A DNA stretch of 64,000 nt from contig NZ_JALPTH010000021.1 in the NCBI RefSeq assembly GCF_023218175.1, positions 62,001 through 126,000 on the forward strand, written 5' to 3'. How positions within the stretch are numbered: the first letter of the stretch is position 1; each line of letters starts with the position of its first letter. Below are positions 8,243-16,438 of the stretch, piece after piece. The notes beneath the pieces were generated by a model. The model saw only the letters and a list, made by a program, of their open reading frames with translations. It searched no databases and was not told where the DNA came from. The position numbers were made by a program, and so were the translations under genes. The DNA is from Streptomyces lichenis (lineage in GTDB: Bacteria; Actinomycetota; Actinomycetes; Streptomycetales; Streptomycetaceae).

Positions 8243-9264
8243 CCGGTGGCCACCTTGAGTCGGCGGGCGACATCGGTGATCAGGTCCTCCTGCCCGGCGA
8301 CGACCTGCCTCTCGCCGAGGGCGAGGAACAGGTCGATCGGATCGACGCCTCCGGCGCGGGCGGCCTCCAGAACGGGCCGCTTGAAACCGGAGAACACCCC
8401 GGCCAGGCCGCTGGCCACAGCGGTCGAGTCGATGGACGGCGGGGCCTTCATCACGCGCGCGGCGGCGATGTCGGCGGCGGCCAGTACCTCTCGCAGACCG
8501 ATCCCGGTGCTGACGCCCCGGCGGTCGAGGACCGCCACGAGGACTTCGAGCTGGGTGTTGCCGGCACCGGCGCCGAACCCGCGGGCCGTCGCGTCGATGA
8601 CGGACGCCCCGGCGTCCACGGCGGCCAGGCTGTTCGCCACGGCCAAGCCCAGGTTGTTGTGTCCGTGGAAGATCAACGGCACGTCGACGGCGGAGGCGAT
8701 GGCGGCCACACGTTCGGTGACGTCCGCCGGGAGGTAGTAGCCCGCGGAGTCCATGATGCCGACGGCCTGTGCGCCGAACCGCACCATCAGGGCACACTGT
8801 TCGGCGAGCTTGCGAGGCTCGGCCATGTGGCTCATGAGCAGAACGCCCTGAGCTTCGGCACCGAGTTCGCGGACCACGTCGAGATGGCGCTCGGTGACGT
8901 CGGCCTCGGTGCAGTGCGCTGCGATCCGTACGATGTCGGCGCCGTGGCGGACGGCGGCGGCAATATCCTTCGCGGTGCCCCAGCCGGGCGCCATGAAGAC
9001 ACCCATCCGCGACGAGGTGAGGGTCTCGCGGACGGTGGTGAGCATCGTGGCGTCGTCGAGAGCCGCTCGACCGATCTGGAGGCTGGAGGCGCCCAGCCCG
9101 TTGCCATGGCCGACCTCCACCACCGGCACGCCGGCGGCGTTCGCGGCGATGGCGTAGGCGCGGAGCTGGCCGGCGTCGAGCTGGTGGCCGACCGCGTGCT
9201 GGCCGTCCCGCAACGTCGGGTCGTGGAGAAGCACCCGGGGCCGCTCGTGCGCGGTGGTGTCCAC
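8239..9264 (-). CDS. 4-hydroxy-2-oxovalerate aldolase (DmpG/MhpE family)
   Basis: 341 residues. The DRE-TIM metallolyase signature HDPTLRDGQHAVGHQ gives the catalytic Arg-Asp and His, and HGHNNLGLAVANS gives the metal-binding histidines. The enzyme cleaves 4-hydroxy-2-oxoacids to pyruvate plus an aldehyde, which is channelled to the partner dehydrogenase encoded just upstream. GTG 9264 is chosen because AAGGAAGGA lies at ideal distance; a TTG at 9285 overlapping the previous stop (TTGA) is possible. No ring-cleavage genes accompany it, so a catabolic meta-cleavage role is not evident. Confidence 0.9.
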   Translation of the reverse strand: MDTTAHERPRVLLHDPTLRDGQHAVGHQLDAGQLRAYAIAANAAGVPVVEVGHGNGLGASSLQIGRAALDDATMLTTVRETLTSSRMGVFMAPGWGTAKDIAAAVRHGADIVRIAAHCTEADVTERHLDVVRELGAEAQGVLLMSHMAEPRKLAEQCALMVRFGAQAVGIMDSAGYYLPADVTERVAAIASAVDVPLIFHGHNNLGLAVANSLAAVDAGASVIDATARGFGAGAGNTQLEVLVAVLDRRGVSTGIGLREVLAAADIAAARVMKAPPSIDSTAVASGLAGVFSGFKRPVLEAARAGGVDPIDLFLALGERQVVAGQEDLITDVARRLKVATG

Positions 9265-9281
9265 AGGCGGGATTCCTTCCT

Positions 9282-10145
9282 TCAAAGGGCAGCGGCCGAC
9301 TGCTCGGCGAGCAGGACGGCGGCGGCGTTGATGATGTCGACACTTCCGGCGTGGTGGGGCAGGCGACGGCCTGAGGTGGTCACCTGCACGGCGACCGAGA
9401 TGCGGCCGGATCCCATGGCGAGCGAGGTCACCTCGAACCCGGGCGCGTAGCCGCGGACGGTGTCGGCGATGGCCGCGATGCTCGTACGGATATGGGCGGG
9501 GCTGAATCCGTCGGCGAGGGCGGTGATGGCCACCCGGAAGGGTGGAGCGGGCCGGGCGGGGCTGAGATTGACCATCACCTTCACGTCCTCGGTGCCGGTG
9601 AAGGCACGGATCGCGGCGGAGGTGGTGTCGATGTACTGGTCCAGGTTCCGGCGGGTGGCCCGGCCCGCGCTGGCAGCGGCCCCGGTGGCGACCACCTCGA
9701 CATAGGTGGGGGCGCAGTGGCGCGACACGGCGTGCAGGACTGGGATGGCTGCCTGCCCGCCGCAGCTGACGAGGTTCAGGTGCCGGCTGGCGACCGGGTA
9801 GTGCGGGCTGACGCCCGGGACGACAACGGTGCCCAGGCCCGTGGGGGTCAGGTCGATCAGGGTGGCGCCGGTGGGACGCAGGGCCGCCCAGTGCTCGGCG
9901 TGGCTGTCTGCGTTGGTGGCGTCGAAGACCACGTCGAAGGGCCCGGCCTCCACCACGGAACCGATACCACCGGCAGCCGTCGGGTAGCCCAGTTCCGCCA
10001 CCCGGTGAAGGCCCAGGCTGTTCTGGCCGCGGCCCGCCACCAGGACCAGGTCCAGCTTTGCGGAGCGGTGGACTCTGTCGACGAGATCGATCCCGATCAG
10101 GCCCGCACCGAGTACGGCGACGCGGCGCCGTGTGTCAGCAGCCAT
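9282..10145 (-). CDS. Acetaldehyde dehydrogenase, acetylating (DmpF/MhpF family)
   Basis: 287 residues. The N-terminal Rossmann motif VAVLGAGLIGIDL binds NAD, and the catalytic cysteine is C128 in NLVSCGGQAAIP. The family oxidises acetaldehyde or propanal to the acyl-CoA and forms a channelling complex with the DmpG aldolase encoded immediately downstream. Start ATG 10145 with GAAGGAG eight bases upstream. It may also run in reverse, reducing an acyl-CoA to feed aldol condensation with pyruvate; the sequence cannot decide the direction. Confidence 0.92.
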   Translation of the reverse strand: MAADTRRRVAVLGAGLIGIDLVDRVHRSAKLDLVLVAGRGQNSLGLHRVAELGYPTAAGGIGSVVEAGPFDVVFDATNADSHAEHWAALRPTGATLIDLTPTGLGTVVVPGVSPHYPVASRHLNLVSCGGQAAIPVLHAVSRHCAPTYVEVVATGAAASAGRATRRNLDQYIDTTSAAIRAFTGTEDVKVMVNLSPARPAPPFRVAITALADGFSPAHIRTSIAAIADTVRGYAPGFEVTSLAMGSGRISVAVQVTTSGRRLPHHAGSVDIINAAAVLLAEQSAAAL

Positions 10146-10228
10146 CGGCCGCTCCTTCGCTTGCTGGGAGGGGGCAGGGGTGGTGTCCAGGGGGTGCGGG
10201 GTGCCATGGGAGAGCCGGGGTCCGCTGG

Positions 10229-11020
10229 TCAGCGGACGTGCAGCTCGACCGGCGGCAGATGGAGAGAACGCGCGCATACCGTGGTCCGGTGTTCCAGGAG
10301 GAGGCTGGCGTGCACGGCCCCGGCCAAGACCAACTGCCCGGCCCGCAGCCTGTCGCCGAAGTGATGCAGCCGCTCTGCGAGCCACATCAGGGCGCGCAGT
10401 GGATCGCCCAGGACGGCACGGCCCTCCCCGGTGGCGACGGCGGCGCCGTTGACGCTGACGACCAGCGGCTCGTCGGCCAGATCCATGTCGCCGTTCAAGG
10501 GAACCGGAGGTCCGGTGACGGCCCGAGCACAGGACGCGTTGTCGGCGACGCTGTCCGCCACCGTGATGCGCCAGTCGGTGAACCGCGTGTCGATCACTTC
10601 CAGGGCCAGGAACACCTCCTTCACCGCTGCCCGAGCCTCGTCCTCGCCGACATTCCGGCCCGCCAGGTCGCTGCCGAGCCGGAAGGCGAGCTCCGCTTCC
10701 ACCCGCGGCTGCATCAGTGCGGACCGGGTCAGGGTGCTGCCGGTGGGCAGCATCATGTCGTCCAGCAGGACGCCCGAGTCCGGCTCGTCGACGGCCATCT
10801 GCTCCTGCATGGCTTGCGAAGTGACCCCGGCCTTGTGGCCGACGATGCGAGCGCCATCGGCGATGCGCCGCCGGATGGACGCGGCCTGCACCCGGTAGGC
10901 GCTCTCCAGCGACAGGCTCGGCCACCGGAGGCTCAGCGCCTCGATCGGGAGGCGGTCGTACTCCGCCGCCAGCAGAGCCGACGCTGTCGTGGCGATCCAG
11001 CGGTCATCCAGGTCGTCCAT
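10229..11020 (-). CDS. 2-keto-4-pentenoate hydratase family protein (first operon gene)
   Basis: 263 residues of the FAH-fold hydratase/decarboxylase family (MhpD, XylJ). Landmarks are AYRVQAA, IVGHKAGVTSQAMQEQ, QPRVEAELAFRLGSDL and LEVIDTRF, which carry the metal-binding Glu residues. MhpD hydrates 2-hydroxypenta-2,4-dienoate to 4-hydroxy-2-oxovalerate, the substrate of the aldolase two genes downstream. The start ATG 11020 has AAAGGGA upstream. It is separated from the next gene by 83 bp, the widest gap in the operon, and faces the TTA-containing regulator. Confidence 0.88.
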   Translation of the reverse strand: MDDLDDRWIATTASALLAAEYDRLPIEALSLRWPSLSLESAYRVQAASIRRRIADGARIVGHKAGVTSQAMQEQMAVDEPDSGVLLDDMMLPTGSTLTRSALMQPRVEAELAFRLGSDLAGRNVGEDEARAAVKEVFLALEVIDTRFTDWRITVADSVADNASCARAVTGPPVPLNGDMDLADEPLVVSVNGAAVATGEGRAVLGDPLRALMWLAERLHHFGDRLRAGQLVLAGAVHASLLLEHRTTVCARSLHLPPVELHVR

Positions 11021-11175
11021 GGAGATCCCTTTCGGAACACAGGTCCGCCTAGCCGTGCGCAGACGTGGCACGGGAGCAGCAGTGAGATGTCACCCGCCCG
11101 GCCGCCGGGGCCGGGCCTGATGAAGAGTCAACCGGCGGACCGCTCGCGGCGGTACGGTGGCGGGCAAGCCAAGCG

Positions 11176-11190
11176 GTATATCCCGTATAC
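11176..11190. promoter_or_regulatory. Inverted repeat GTATA-N5-TATAC, candidate operator
   Basis: GTATA-TCCCG-TATAC lies 15 bp upstream of the regulator start and in the divergent gap shared with the biosynthetic operon. It is the most AT-rich patch of the region and its arms are perfectly complementary. A site here could control both transcripts, most simply by binding of the adjacent HTH/TPR regulator. Inference only. Confidence 0.5.
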
Positions 11191-11204
11191 GCAGGCAGGT
11201 GCTC

Positions 11205-12578
11205 ATGACCACGCGCACGCCGAATGTCCAGCTCAGCGCTCTTGTGGCCGAGTCCGGCCTCACCTACGAGGCGCTGGCCAAGGCAGTGTGCGCGGTGGCC
11301 GTCGAATGCGGTGCACGCTTACGGACGAACAAGTCCAACGTGGAGCACTGGATCTCGGGTTCCGTGCCTCGCGGGGACACCTCCACGTTTCTCGCGGTCG
11401 CACTCTCCCGGCGCCTGGGCCGCCTCCTGACCGCCGCGGACCTCGGTCTGCCCTCCATGGCGGGGGCGGAGGATGACACCATCGGCCTGTCCCTCGAAAA
11501 CGACCCTCTGGACGTCCTGATGCCGATGTGGAGGTACGAGTTGGACCGCCGCCGCCTCCTGACCGCCTCCGCCTACTCCGTGGCGGCCGCGGCCCTGCCC
11601 CTGACCGATGTCCGGGACATCGCCGCCCGCACCGCCGCCGCCCGCACCGGCCACACCGCCGGCATGGCCGAAGTCGCCGCCGTCCGCGACATGATCAGCG
11701 CCTTCTCCGAGATCGATGAACGCCATGGCGGACAGCACGGTCGCAGCGCCCTTGTCACCTACCTCCGTGATGATGTCGCGCCGCTGTGCCGGGCCCGGTT
11801 CCGGACCGACGAGGCCCGCCGGCAGATGCTCTCCGCCGCCAGTCGTGGCGTCCACCTGCTGGGCTGGAAGTCCTACGACGCCGGGCAGCAGGGCCTCGCT
11901 CAGCGCTACTACCTGCAGTCCTACGCTCTTGCCGCCGAGTCCGGCCTGCGTGGGCATGACGGCTTCGTGATGCGGACCATGGCCATGCAGGGACTCAAGC
12001 TCCATCACCCCGAGCACTGCCTGGGCTTGGCCGAGACCGGACTGAGCAGGGCCAAGGGACGTGTGGACGCGCAGACCGAAGCTCTCTTCCGTGTCGTCCA
12101 TGCCCACACCCTGGTCAAGAGCGGCAGGCGTCGCGAGGCGCTCGCCGAGGCCGAGCACGCCCGCACCCTGCTGGCCGGTGCTCCTGGTGACGAGGTGCCG
12201 TTCTGGGCGCTGGCCTGGGGGCCGCCTGCTGCCTCGGTGCACTCCCGCACCGCCAAGGTCCACGAGACTCTCGGGGATCACCATGCCGCCGCCGCGCACT
12301 ACACGCTGGCCGCAGCGGCCCGTCCGGCCGGCACCTATGCGCGGATCGTCGCGTTGGATCTGGTCGCGGGTGCCGAGATGCACCTCAAGGGCGGCCGCAT
12401 CGAGCAGGCCTGCGACACCTGGCACCGGGCCATCGACCACATGGGCGGCGTGCGTTCCGTCCGTACCCGCAAGGCCGTCTCCCGTATGCGCGGCGACCTC
12501 GTACGCTTCCAGGCCCGCGGCCTGCGGTGCGTGGCCGAGCTGGACGAACGGGGACGCGACTTCCTCAACGGGGCCTGA
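11205..12578 (+). CDS. HTH/TPR regulator with a TTA codon, divergent from the KAS III operon
   Basis: 457 residues. An N-terminal segment (VQLSALVAESGLTYEALAKA, then NVEHWISGSVPRG and ALSRRLGRLLTAADLGL) matches the degenerate HTH of a large Streptomyces regulator family often annotated as Tat-pathway signal or transcriptional regulator. The rest is helical TPR-like repeat. Codon 39 (11319-11321) is TTA, the leucine codon read by bldA tRNA in Streptomyces. The ATG at 11205 has only a weak SD. Divergence from the accessory operon suggests it is the pathway-specific regulator. Confidence 0.8.
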   Translation: MTTRTPNVQLSALVAESGLTYEALAKAVCAVAVECGARLRTNKSNVEHWISGSVPRGDTSTFLAVALSRRLGRLLTAADLGLPSMAGAEDDTIGLSLENDPLDVLMPMWRYELDRRRLLTASAYSVAAAALPLTDVRDIAARTAAARTGHTAGMAEVAAVRDMISAFSEIDERHGGQHGRSALVTYLRDDVAPLCRARFRTDEARRQMLSAASRGVHLLGWKSYDAGQQGLAQRYYLQSYALAAESGLRGHDGFVMRTMAMQGLKLHHPEHCLGLAETGLSRAKGRVDAQTEALFRVVHAHTLVKSGRRREALAEAEHARTLLAGAPGDEVPFWALAWGPPAASVHSRTAKVHETLGDHHAAAAHYTLAAAARPAGTYARIVALDLVAGAEMHLKGGRIEQACDTWHRAIDHMGGVRSVRTRKAVSRMRGDLVRFQARGLRCVAELDERGRDFLNGA

Positions 12579-12593
12579 GTGCCGTTGGAGCCC

Positions 12594-13334
12594 TCAGACG
12601 CGCTCGGAGTGACGACGGACGAGGGGGGCCAGATAGTCCGCGTGGGGACCGGCCAGGCCGGCCAGCTCGTCCGGTGAGCGGACCAGGGCCACGTCGTCGA
12701 GTTCGGGGGCCCGCCCGTGAACGCGGTCGGCCTCTGCGGCGGCGGTGAAGCCAGCGCGCAGTGCCGCCTCGGGGAGGGCCGGGGCGAGGTAGGTCAGGCC
12801 GACGCTGCCGTTCTCGCCGCGGGTGACCGCCCACAGCCTCAGATCCGTCGCGGCCGCGACGATCCCCAACTCCTCCGCCAGCTCCCTGGCGGCCTGCCCG
12901 GCCAGTGCCGACTCGTCCAGGGTCCTGCCCTCCTGTGGGGGCTCGACGGATCCTCCTGGCAGTTGCCAGCGGCCCGGGGCGGCCGTTGAGGGCGACATCC
13001 TCGCTGCCAGGACACGGCCGTCAGGGGTCGGCTGGACCACGTTCACGAACAGCGAGGGCAGCGCGCTCGCGCCCGGGACCCGGCGCAGGGCGTAGTGCCG
13101 GTACGTCACACGAACCCAGGACAGGCGCAAGACGCGAGGCCCCGCCCACCGCAACCCTCCACAGGCCACCACCGGTCCGTCGAAGAGGCTCGGGTTGGCC
13201 CGGACCGCCGTCTCCCATACCTGGTCCCGGGCGGCCGCGTCCTGAGGCGTCAGCGGCGGTTCCACGGCCTCGGACAGCAGAAGCCGCTCGGCCTCGAAGA
13301 GATCGACGCCCATGGCGGGCGAGGAGTCGGTCAC
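12594..13334 (-). CDS. NUDIX hydrolase
   Basis: 246 residues. The Nudix box reads GGSVEPPQEGRTLDESALAG then ARELAEELGI, giving the R-E-x-x-E-E-x-G core, here with an enlarged G-to-R spacing. The N-terminal 90 residues are outside the Nudix fold. The family hydrolyses nucleoside diphosphates linked to another moiety; the substrate is unknown. GTG 13334 lacks a clear SD; ATG 13313 is an alternative. Convergent with the TPR regulator (15 bp gap). Confidence 0.8.
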   Translation of the reverse strand: MTDSSPAMGVDLFEAERLLLSEAVEPPLTPQDAAARDQVWETAVRANPSLFDGPVVACGGLRWAGPRVLRLSWVRVTYRHYALRRVPGASALPSLFVNVVQPTPDGRVLAARMSPSTAAPGRWQLPGGSVEPPQEGRTLDESALAGQAARELAEELGIVAAATDLRLWAVTRGENGSVGLTYLAPALPEAALRAGFTAAAEADRVHGRAPELDDVALVRSPDELAGLAGPHADYLAPLVRRHSERV

Positions 13335-13373
13335 CCGCTGATCGTAAAGGCCCCTCAGGCCATGGCCGGTCGC

Positions 13374-14300
13374 CTACCGCGCCGGCGCCGCCGTGATGCG
13401 GACCGTGTCGGTGGAGCCGTCCGGGCCGGGGCGGGCGGTGACGGTGCGCCAGCCCTCGGAGGAGCGTTCGGCGGTCCAGACGCGGCCCGCGTAGGACACC
13501 TCGGCGATGCCCAGGGAGTGCGCCCGGGCCACCGCCCAGTGGGCCAGCTCCCAGCCGCGGCGGCTGCCCGGGGCCGACGGCTCGGTGTCCGGGGCGCCGG
13601 AGGCACCGCCCGCCGCCGGGGCGGCCGGGACCGAGAGCACCGCGCCGGTACCGGCCTTGGGCAGTACGGCGGGGCCGAAGGCCCGGCGCAGCTCCGCCCG
13701 TACCTTCGCCGGGTCGCCGGCCGGGACCGCCTCCGCGCCCCGGTCGCAGGTCAGCGAGGCCGGGGTGCGGCCGGTCAGGGCGGCGGCGAGCAGTGCGGCG
13801 TCCGGCTCGTGCTTGGCGTACGCCTGGGGGAAGCCGCTGCGCTGCACCCGCTGCGCGGCCACCGTCAGCGGCATCCGCGAGTACCCCGGGACCTCGTCCA
13901 GGTGCTCGTAGAACTCCCCGGAGGCGTACACCGGGTCCATGATCTGCCGCTCGGTGCCCCAGCCCTGCGAGGGCCGCTGCTGGAACAGCCCGAGCGAGTC
14001 CCGGTCGCCGTAGTCGATGTTGCGCAGCCCCGACTCCTGGAGCGCGGTGGCCAGGGCGATGGTCACCGCCCGCTCCGGCATGCCCCGGGTGGTGCCGACC
14101 GCCGCTATCACCGCCGCGTTGGAGGCCTGTTCGGGATCGAACCGGTAGCGGCCTCCGCCGTCGGCCACCTCACAGGAGGGGCTGCCCTTGGCGCCGGTCA
14201 GATACTGCGCCAGGACATAGCCGATCAGCGCCAGCAGCACGGCGAACGCGGCGGCCAGACGGAGCGGACGGCGGCGGGGGAGGGGGTGGGGCTCGGACAC
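13374..14300 (-). CDS. Membrane-anchored lytic transglycosylase-like protein
   Basis: 308 residues from GTG 14300. An N-terminal anchor (LRLAAAFAVLLALIGYVLA) leads to an extracellular domain with ATALQESGLRNIDYGDRDSL and GLFQQRPSQGWG, which resembles a catalytic Glu plus the G-x-x-Q-x-R region of lysozyme-like folds. The C-terminal 100 residues hold a second small domain after an Ala/Pro linker. Streptomyces homologues are labelled hypothetical or, without clear reason, heavy metal transporter. Cell-wall remodelling is an inference. Divergent from dapE with only 39 bp between the starts. Confidence 0.72.
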   Translation of the reverse strand: MSEPHPLPRRRPLRLAAAFAVLLALIGYVLAQYLTGAKGSPSCEVADGGGRYRFDPEQASNAAVIAAVGTTRGMPERAVTIALATALQESGLRNIDYGDRDSLGLFQQRPSQGWGTERQIMDPVYASGEFYEHLDEVPGYSRMPLTVAAQRVQRSGFPQAYAKHEPDAALLAAALTGRTPASLTCDRGAEAVPAGDPAKVRAELRRAFGPAVLPKAGTGAVLSVPAAPAAGGASGAPDTEPSAPGSRRGWELAHWAVARAHSLGIAEVSYAGRVWTAERSSEGWRTVTARPGPDGSTDTVRITAAPAR

Positions 14301-14326
14301 CAGGCCACCGTACTGGAGGCGGCGGA

Positions 14327-14340
14327 TAGGCTCGGCGCCA
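14327..14340 (+). promoter_or_regulatory. dapE: -10 element TAGGCT placed for leaderless dapE transcription
   Basis: TAGGCT (14327-14332) ends 7 bases before the dapE ATG, so the expected transcription start coincides with the start codon. No Shine-Dalgarno precedes the ATG. No good -35 is visible, as is common for Streptomyces promoters. Confidence 0.5.
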
Positions 14341-15440
14341 TGTCCGAGACCCAGCCTGACCACGTTCCCGCGGCCCTCGACCTGACCCTGGACGGCCCGG
14401 CGCTGACCGCCGCCCTGGTGGACTTCCCGTCGATCAGCGGCACCGAGAAGCCGCTCGCCGACGCCATCGAGGAGGCCCTGCGCGCCCTTCCGCACCTGAG
14501 GGTGGACCGGCACGGCAACAACGTGGTGGCCCGCACCGACCTCGGCCGGCCGGAGCGGGTGGTGCTCGCCGGGCACATCGACACGGTGCCCATCGCGGAC
14601 AACGTGCCCTCCCGGTTGGACGAGGAGGGCGTGCTCTGGGGCTGCGGCACCTCCGACATGAAGTCCGGGGTGGCCGTCCAGCTGCGGATCGCCGCCACCG
14701 TGCCCGCCCCCAACCGCGACCTCACCTTCGTCTTCTACGACAACGAGGAGGTCGCCGCCCACCTCAACGGCCTCGGGCACGTGGCCGAGGCCCACCCCGA
14801 CTGGCTGGCCGGGGACTTCGCCATCCTGCTGGAGCCGTCCGACGGCGAGGTGGAGGGCGGCTGCCAGGGCACCCTGCGGGTCAAGCTGCGGCTGACCGGT
14901 GAGCGGGCGCACTCCGCGCGCTCCTGGATGGGCTCCAACGCGGTGCACGCCGCCGCGCCGATCCTGGCGAAGCTCGCCGCGTACCAGCCGCGCCGGCCGG
15001 TGATCGACGGGCTGGAGTACCACGAGGGGCTGAACGCGGTCGGCATCGAGGGCGGGGTGGCCACCAACGTCATCCCCGACGCGTGCGTGGTCACCGTCAA
15101 CTACCGCTACGCGCCGGACCGCTCCATGGCGGAGGCGGAGGCGCACGTCCGCGAGGTGTTCGCGGACTGCGGGGTGGCCGAGATCACCGTGGACGACCAC
15201 ACCGGCGGCGCCCTGCCCGGCCTCTCCCACCCCGCGGCGGCCGCCTTCATGGCCGCGGTGGGCGGCGCCGCCAAGCCCAAGTTCGGCTGGACCGACGTCT
15301 CCCGGTTCAGCGCGCTGGGCGTGCCCGCGGTCAACTACGGCCCCGGCGAACCGCTGCTCGCCCACAAGCGGGACGAGCGGGTGGCGGTGGAGCGGATCAC
15401 CCACTGCGAGCGGCGGCTGTACGACTGGCTCACCGCCTGA
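14340..15440 (+). CDS. dapE: Succinyl-diaminopimelate desuccinylase DapE
   Basis: 366 residues, M20 zinc peptidase family. Metal ligands are seen in LAGHIDTVPIADN (His-x-Asp), GCGTSDMKSGVAV (Asp), FYDNEEV (catalytic and ligand Glu) and the C-terminal LLAHKRDERV (His). A dimerisation lid domain (GERAHSARSWMG) sits in between. It removes succinate from N-succinyl-LL-diaminopimelate, the step after DapC in lysine and peptidoglycan synthesis. There is no SD; it is probably leaderless. Confidence 0.95.
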   Translation: MSETQPDHVPAALDLTLDGPALTAALVDFPSISGTEKPLADAIEEALRALPHLRVDRHGNNVVARTDLGRPERVVLAGHIDTVPIADNVPSRLDEEGVLWGCGTSDMKSGVAVQLRIAATVPAPNRDLTFVFYDNEEVAAHLNGLGHVAEAHPDWLAGDFAILLEPSDGEVEGGCQGTLRVKLRLTGERAHSARSWMGSNAVHAAAPILAKLAAYQPRRPVIDGLEYHEGLNAVGIEGGVATNVIPDACVVTVNYRYAPDRSMAEAEAHVREVFADCGVAEITVDDHTGGALPGLSHPAAAAFMAAVGGAAKPKFGWTDVSRFSALGVPAVNYGPGEPLLAHKRDERVAVERITHCERRLYDWLTA

Positions 15441-15480
15441 CACCGGGGGCGCCCGCCGTCCGCCCCGGGCAGCTCGGGGG

Positions 15481-15545
15481 CCCGTGTCCCCGGGCATCCT
15501 GAGGACCCGTGTCCCCGGGCATCCTGAGGACCCGTGTCTCCGGGC
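15481..15545. repeat. 25-bp direct tandem repeat, 2.6 copies
   Basis: The unit CCCGTGTCCCCGGGCATCC plus TGAGGA is repeated exactly at 15481 and 15506, with a partial third copy (one substitution) from 15531. It is intergenic, between dapE and the LOG gene. Each unit contains the palindrome CCCGGG. No function is known. Confidence 0.85.
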
Positions 15546-15648
15546 CTCCGCCCGCTCCCCGACTCCCTGACCTTCGTAATTTCCCGAATCTCCATCTTCC
15601 CCGGCCTACCCTGAGCGGAGAACGAAGGTCAGCGGAGGGAGTCAGGTC

Positions 15649-16422
15649 ATGGGGAACCCCGAGGCCGAGGCGGATGGACTGCGCGCGCTCGCCGAGCAGC
15701 GGCTGGGGCCGGTGGTGCGCCGCCGGGAGCAGATGCAGCCCGGCACCACGGACCAGCGGCTGCTGGACACCGACGGCGGCGACAGCCAGTGGGTGCACAC
15801 CGACCCGTGGCGGGTGATGCGCATCCAGTCGGAGTTCGTGGAGGGCTTCGGCGCCCTCGCCGAACTGCCGAGCGCCATCAGCGTCTTCGGCTCCGCCCGC
15901 ACCCCGCAGGACAGTCCGGAGTACGACGCGGGCATCCGCATCGGCCGGGCCCTGGTGGACGCCGGGTTCGCGGTGATCACCGGCGGCGGGCCCGGCGCCA
16001 TGGAGGCCGCCAACCGGGGCGCCCGGGAGGGCAAGGGCGTCTCGGTCGGGCTCGGCATCGAGCTCCCCTTCGAGCAGGGGCTCAACCCGCATGTCGACAT
16101 CGGCGTCAACTTCCGCTACTTCTTCGTGCGGAAGACGATGTTCGTGAAGTACGCGCAGGGCTTCGTGGTCCTGCCGGGGGGCCTGGGCACCCTGGACGAG
16201 CTGTTCGAGGCGCTCACCCTGGTGCAGACCCGCAAGGTCACCCGCTTCCCGATCGTGCTCTTCGGCACCGCCTACTGGTCGGGTCTGGTCGACTGGCTGA
16301 AGAACACCGTGGTCGCCCAGGGCAAGGCCTCCGAGCGGGACCTGCTGCTGTTCCATGTCACCGACGACGTGGACGAGGCGGTCGCCCTGGTCACCAAGGA
16401 GACCGGCCCCAACACGCCGTAG
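15649..16422 (+). CDS. TIGR00730 Rossmann-fold LOG family protein
   Basis: 257 residues. Signature motifs are SVFGSARTP, ITGGGPGAMEAANRGA, RKTMFVKYA and the nucleotide-binding PGGLGTLDELFEALTL. LOG proteins hydrolyse cytokinin or nucleoside monophosphate riboside bonds; the bacterial housekeeping role is unclear. The ATG has GGAGGGAG upstream. The order dapE, LOG, folP2 matches M. tuberculosis (Rv1202, Rv1205, Rv1207). Confidence 0.92.
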   Translation: MGNPEAEADGLRALAEQRLGPVVRRREQMQPGTTDQRLLDTDGGDSQWVHTDPWRVMRIQSEFVEGFGALAELPSAISVFGSARTPQDSPEYDAGIRIGRALVDAGFAVITGGGPGAMEAANRGAREGKGVSVGLGIELPFEQGLNPHVDIGVNFRYFFVRKTMFVKYAQGFVVLPGGLGTLDELFEALTLVQTRKVTRFPIVLFGTAYWSGLVDWLKNTVVAQGKASERDLLLFHVTDDVDEAVALVTKETGPNTP

Positions 16423-16438
16423 GCGGGTCCACCGGCCG

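Noticed and set aside
4592..11020. A complete aromatic meta-cleavage degradation cluster
   Set aside because: Only the lower-pathway hydratase, aldolase and dehydrogenase exist; ring-hydroxylating, dioxygenase and ring-fission hydrolase genes are missing, and KAS III and ACP do not belong there.
11126..11131. TTGACT on the minus strand as a -35 for the accessory operon
   Set aside because: No -10-like hexamer lies 16-19 bases downstream of it on that strand.
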